A stretch of DNA of 64,000 nucleotides from Lineus longissimus (lineage: Eukaryota; Nemertea; Pilidiophora; Heteronemertea; Lineidae): contig NC_088315.1 in NCBI RefSeq assembly GCF_910592395.1, forward strand, positions 5,518,501-5,582,500, read 5' to 3'. The translations under genes and the position numbers were made by a program. The notes under the pieces are model-generated. The model worked only from the letters and a program-made list of their open reading frames with translations. It was not told the origin of the DNA and ran no database searches. Below, piece by piece: positions 63,945 to 64,000 of the stretch (the first letter of the stretch is position 1; every line of letters starts with the position of its first letter).

Positions 63945-64000
63945 ATTTTAAAGAGTGAATATACTGCACAAGGAACCATTGATGGAGTTTCGCACTTTTT

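Overview
The window looks like non-repetitive nuclear DNA of a multicellular animal, most likely an aquatic invertebrate. It is AT-rich, has no operon-like gene packing, and its coding evidence comes as short open segments bounded by GT-AG splice-like sites. TACATGTA-type palindromes are frequent, which fits mollusc, lancelet or echinoderm/hemichordate DNA; this assignment is inference. No rRNA, complete tRNA, CRISPR array, intact transposase or reverse transcriptase, or textbook protein domain could be recognised. Most long open frames show no coding signature.

The best gene is on the minus strand at about 48.5-46.3 kb. An exon (48506-48245) has a branch point and pyrimidine tract ending in CAG, a start codon 15 bases inside, a strong signal peptide and a GTAAGT donor. 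It joins in phase to a second exon (46490-46333) that ends Ala-Gly-Arg-stop. The 134-residue product has the layout of a secreted peptide-hormone precursor: signal peptide, basic cleavage sites, and a C-terminal amidation signal. Its family is not recognised.

Weaker exon candidates lie elsewhere. A 107-base minus exon (35210-35104) encodes a Lys-Lys / Cys-x12-Cys / Arg-Arg-Lys-Arg segment that looks like a second peptide precursor. An eight-cysteine frame ending Cys-Asp-Cys-Arg lies at 18448-18201. A minus-strand two-exon model joins 44022-43783 to 42595-42497 in phase with a poly(A) signal. A possible first exon for a myristoylated protein (44477) sits 31 bases downstream of a perfect CRE. 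In 64 kb, splice-like pairs around open frames are expected by chance, so all but the first model carry low confidence.

Layout: 0-1.2 kb holds two inverted arrays of one 15-base minisatellite; 1.2-20 kb is mostly featureless apart from weak ORFs; 20-21.6 kb has a long snap-back repeat and two diverged tandem duplications; 26.2 kb has a near-perfect hairpin overlapping the 3' end of a minus ORF; 31.1 kb has a 31-base tandem repeat; 35-48.5 kb is richest in exon candidates, with opposing strands interleaved; 49-64 kb is largely empty except for a dispersed direct repeat and a terminal hairpin element. No joint function of the genes can be inferred.
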